DNA of 64,000 nt from Bradyrhizobium sp. C9 (lineage in GTDB: Bacteria; Pseudomonadota; Alphaproteobacteria; Rhizobiales; Xanthobacteraceae). The translations under genes were made by a program, and so were the position numbers. The notes under the pieces were generated by a model that did not search any database, had not been told where the DNA came from, and saw only the letters and a list, made by a program, of their open reading frames with translations. Of this stretch, positions 61,445 through 64,000 are shown one piece after another. Position 1 is the stretch's first letter, and the number at the start of each line of letters is the position of its first letter. The stretch lies in the NCBI RefSeq assembly GCF_002532045.1, contig NZ_NWTG01000001.1, positions 186,001-250,000 of the forward strand, in the 5' to 3' direction.

Positions 61445-63037
61445 GTGCAGAACGAATCTGTGATCAGGCGGCGGGATTTGCTGGCGCTGATCGGGACCAT
61501 CGCCGGCAGTTCGGCGATGTATCAGGCGATGACGAGCCTCGGCTTCGCATCCGAGTCCGCCTACAAGGGGCCGCTCAAGCTCACCGGCGACGTGAAGGGC
61601 GCTTCGGTGCTGATTCTCGGCGCGGGGCTTGCCGGCATGACGGCGGCGCTGGAGCTGCGCAAGGCCGGCTACAAGGTCCAGATCCTCGAATTCAACAACC
61701 GCGCCGGCGGCCGCAACTGGACGATCCGCGGCGGCGACAGCTTTACCGAGCTCGGCGGCTTCAAGCAGACCTGCCAGTTCGAGCAGGGGCTGTATCTCAA
61801 TCCCGGCCCGTGGCGGATTCCCTATCATCATCGCGCGCTGCTCGATTACTGCCGCCGGCTCAACGTGACGCTGGAACCCTTCATCCAGCTCAACCACAAT
61901 GCCTATCTGCACGCGACGCGCGCATTCGACGGCAAGCCGCAGCGCTTTCGCAGCATCAAGGCGGACTTCCAGGGCCAGGTCTCGGAGCTGCTCGGGAAAG
62001 TCACGCAACAGGGCAGGCTCGACGAGCTCGTCAGCAAGGAAGACCAGGAGATCCTGCTGCAGGCGCTGCGCGACTGGGGCGCGCTGGATCGCGACTACAA
62101 GTACAATGCCAATCTCGGCTCCGCCGAGTTTCGCGGTTTTGCACGCGATCCCGGTGGCGGCCTGATGGGCGATCCGCTGCCCAGCGACCCGATCTCGCTC
62201 CAGGAACTGCTGCGGTCGCGGATGTGGCGGTATCTGCAGAGCTTTGCGCGCTACGATTTCCAGACCACCTTGTTCCAGCCGGTCGGCGGCATGGACATGA
62301 TCGGCAAGGCGTTCGCGCGCGAGGTCGGCGATCTCATCCGCTATAACGCCAAGGTGACACAGATCCAGCAGAACGGCTCCGGCGTCACGGTGAGCTATGT
62401 CGACACCGCCAGTCCCTCCGCCGTGCAGCAGGCGACCGCCGACTGGTGCATCTGCACCATTCCGCTGCCGATCCTGAGCCAGCTGCCGGTCGATGTCGGC
62501 GGGCCGATGAAGAATGCGATCGATTCCTTGCCCTACGCCGCCTCGGTGAAGGTCGGGCTGCAGTTCAAGCGGCGGTTCTGGGAGGAGGATGAGGCGATCT
62601 ACGGCGGCATCAGTTACACCGACCTGCCGATCCGGAATATCGGCTATCCGAACTATGGCTTCAACCGCGGCGGTCGCGGTGTCCTGCTCGGTGCTTATTT
62701 GTATGAGGGCGCCAATTCCTTCGAGTTCACCGCGATGACGCCGGCCGAGCGGGTCGCCAGCGCGGTCGAGTTCGGCGCCAAGATCCATCCGCAGTACAAG
62801 AGCGAGTTCGAGAACGGCGTCGCGGTGGCGTGGCATCGGGTGCCGTTCACGCTCGGCTGCGCCGGCGAGTGGACCGAAGCCGGGCGGGCGCAGCAATACC
62901 GCAATCTCTGCCAGATCGACGGCCGCATCGCGCTGGCGGGCGAGCACGCTTCGCAGCTGCCGGCCTGGCAGGAGGGCGCCATGCTGTCCGCGCTCGACGC
63001 CATTACCCGATTGCACGAACGCGTGGTGAAGACATGA
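61445..63037 (+). CDS. Flavin amine oxidase family protein, probably exported (530 aa)
   Basis: FAD-dependent amine oxidase. Dinucleotide motif VLILGAGLAGMTAALELRKAG (GAGLAG at 59-64), the GR motif FNNRAGGRNWTIRGGDSFTELGG, FQPVGGMDMIGKAFA and a C-terminal FAD segment GRIALAGEHASQLPAWQEGAMLSALDA. The N-terminus (IRRRDLLALIGTIAGSSAM) looks like a twin-arginine signal, so the folded flavoprotein may be exported. GTG 61445 is the only sensible start. The end overlaps the cytochrome gene (ATGA), indicating that cytochrome c takes the electrons. Confidence 0.9.
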   Translation: MQNESVIRRRDLLALIGTIAGSSAMYQAMTSLGFASESAYKGPLKLTGDVKGASVLILGAGLAGMTAALELRKAGYKVQILEFNNRAGGRNWTIRGGDSFTELGGFKQTCQFEQGLYLNPGPWRIPYHHRALLDYCRRLNVTLEPFIQLNHNAYLHATRAFDGKPQRFRSIKADFQGQVSELLGKVTQQGRLDELVSKEDQEILLQALRDWGALDRDYKYNANLGSAEFRGFARDPGGGLMGDPLPSDPISLQELLRSRMWRYLQSFARYDFQTTLFQPVGGMDMIGKAFAREVGDLIRYNAKVTQIQQNGSGVTVSYVDTASPSAVQQATADWCICTIPLPILSQLPVDVGGPMKNAIDSLPYAASVKVGLQFKRRFWEEDEAIYGGISYTDLPIRNIGYPNYGFNRGGRGVLLGAYLYEGANSFEFTAMTPAERVASAVEFGAKIHPQYKSEFENGVAVAWHRVPFTLGCAGEWTEAGRAQQYRNLCQIDGRIALAGEHASQLPAWQEGAMLSALDAITRLHERVVKT

Positions 63038-63444
63038 TGGTGCGGACAGGAACATCGGTTATCGCCGTGCTGGCACTCATGTCGGCGACTGCGGCGCTTG
63101 GGCAGGACAGCGGGGTGACCAAGCGCACGTTCTCTTCAGGCTACCGTTTCGTGGAAATGACCGGCGAGGAACTGTTCGGCAATGTCTGCCAGGGCTGCCA
63201 CATGCCGGATGCGACGGGCGCGAGCGGCGCCGGCAGCTATCCGTCGCTCGCCGGCAACAAGAATCTCGAATCCGGCAGCTACCCGATCTACCTCGTCGTC
63301 AACGGCCGACGCGGTATGCCGGCGTTCGGCGACATGATGACCGATGGTCAGGTCGCCGCGGTTGTGAATTATCTGCGGACGCACTTCGGCAACAACTATC
63401 AGGACGCGGTGACGACCAAGGACGTCCAGGACGCCCGCCGCTAA
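63034..63444 (+). CDS. Periplasmic cytochrome c (136 aa)
   Basis: Signal peptide SVIAVLALMSATAALGQ. Heme attachment motif is Cys52-Gln-Gly-Cys55-His56. Methionines in RRGMPAFGDMMTD are candidates for the sixth ligand. The gene overlaps the amine oxidase stop by four bases, so the two are co-translated. Likely electron acceptor of the oxidase. Confidence 0.92.
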   Translation: MMVRTGTSVIAVLALMSATAALGQDSGVTKRTFSSGYRFVEMTGEELFGNVCQGCHMPDATGASGAGSYPSLAGNKNLESGSYPIYLVVNGRRGMPAFGDMMTDGQVAAVVNYLRTHFGNNYQDAVTTKDVQDARR

Positions 63445-63463
63445 CCATTTCGAGGAGAGTTCG

Positions 63464-63952
63464 ATGAAATTCACCGCTATCGTGTTGGGCGCCGCGCTGT
63501 CGGCGATGGCGACCGCCGCCTCGGCTGACGTGGTCAGGCATCCGATTCCCAATTCGACATTCCCGATCGCGCAGGCCGTGACCGTCACCGGCAACACCAC
63601 GACGGTCTATGTCAGCGGCCAGGTGCCGCCGGTCGTCAACAAGGATGCCGATCCGTCGAGCCCGCAGGCCTATGGCGACACCAAGACCCAGACCGTCGGT
63701 GTCTTCAACCGCATCAAGGCCATTCTGGAAGGCCAGGGGCTCGGCATGGGCGACGTCGTCAAGATGCAGGTGTTCCTGGTGCACAGCACGGCTGCGCCGA
63801 TGGACTTCAAGGCCTTCATGGAGGGCTACACCCAGTTCTTCGGCGGCAGCCAGCCGAACCTGCCGGCGCGTTCGGTGGTCGGCGTCGCAGCCCTCGCCAA
63901 TCCCGGATTCCTGGTCGAGATCGAGGTGATTGCGGCCAAGGACGCCAAATGA
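63464..63952 (+). CDS. Exported RidA/YjgF family protein (162 aa)
   Basis: Rid-fold protein with an N-terminal signal peptide (MKFTAIVLGAALSAMATAASA), unusual for a family that is normally cytosolic. It retains the imine-hydrolysing arginine, Arg136, in NLPARSVVGVAAL. A strong GAGGAGAG precedes the ATG. It lies 19 bases after the cytochrome gene, so it is part of the same operon. Likely role: hydrolysing imines released by the periplasmic amine oxidase. Confidence 0.9.
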   Translation: MKFTAIVLGAALSAMATAASADVVRHPIPNSTFPIAQAVTVTGNTTTVYVSGQVPPVVNKDADPSSPQAYGDTKTQTVGVFNRIKAILEGQGLGMGDVVKMQVFLVHSTAAPMDFKAFMEGYTQFFGGSQPNLPARSVVGVAALANPGFLVEIEVIAAKDAK

Positions 63953-64000
63953 GGATACCAAATAAGGACACCAAATAGCGGGCGCGAAAGCGCGGAGCAT

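Noticed and set aside
1..64000. Prophage, CRISPR array, toxin-antitoxin or insertion sequence
   Set aside because: No integrase, transposase, cas gene, regular spaced repeats or toxin-antitoxin pair was recognised on either strand; repeats are dispersed palindromes only.
1..64000. tRNA or rRNA genes
   Set aside because: No cloverleaf-like segment or rRNA-like sequence was noticed in the intergenic regions; a covariance-model scan would be decisive.

Overview
The window is GC-rich alphaproteobacterial chromosome. The gene set (glgC-glgA, Liv- and Aap-type ABC systems, MocR, MHS and Bcr/CflA transporters, an iron-siderophore receptor) and several palindromic intergenic repeats point to Bradyrhizobium or a close relative. 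This assignment rests on gene content and style, not on a marker gene. I saw no tRNA, rRNA, CRISPR array, integrase or transposase.

Layout. 1-1.5 kb: truncated TonB-dependent siderophore receptor and a small unknown gene. 1.7-31.5 kb: a large catabolic island. It holds three adenylate-forming CoA ligases, a two-subunit Rieske oxygenase, two crotonase-fold enzymes, two SDRs, an acyl-CoA dehydrogenase, a thioesterase, an HSL-type esterase, an APH-like protein, a CrtC/AttH-like protein, a thiolase-fold protein paired with a DUF35 protein, a nitronate monooxygenase-like protein, one LivHMGF-type transporter with three substrate-binding proteins, and two TetR regulators. 31.7-34.3 kb: DUF417 membrane protein, class C serine hydrolase, small unknown gene. 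34.3-38.5 kb: glgC-glgA and a triple rhodanese. 38.8-42.4 kb: SMP-30-like protein, small zinc-finger protein, a decayed stretch (amber-interrupted membrane protein, 3' fragment of a hydrolase gene, palindromic repeat), intact serine hydrolase. 42.5-48.4 kb: MocR regulator, DUF983, two MFS transporters, DUF3829 lipoprotein-like protein. 48.5-58.9 kb: an amino-acid or amide island with Asp/Glu racemase-like protein, Aap-type binding protein and two permeases, class III aminotransferase, RpiR and GntR regulators and two tandem amidases. 59-64 kb: another binding protein, then a probable periplasmic amine-oxidation module (Rid-like protein, flavin amine oxidase, cytochrome c, exported RidA).

How it fits together. 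The main island looks like import, CoA activation, ring or chain oxygenation and beta-oxidation-like breakdown of a hydrophobic, probably cyclic, carboxylic acid whose identity cannot be read from sequence. Its best internal evidence is a 19-bp motif ending in CGGATTAT. It occurs in front of three separate operons (5127-5145, 8475-8493, 23012-23030), each time oriented toward the operon and abutting a -10-like element, and the third copy lies next to a TetR gene. A second TetR gene has its own palindrome at 25449-25466. The RpiR/Aap island has a perfect 12-bp inverted repeat (52567-52603) in its divergent promoter. Other oddities are a binding-protein gene whose only sensible start is AUA, a thiolase with Ser for the nucleophilic Cys, and dispersed repeats that supply a protein C-terminus and stop codon.
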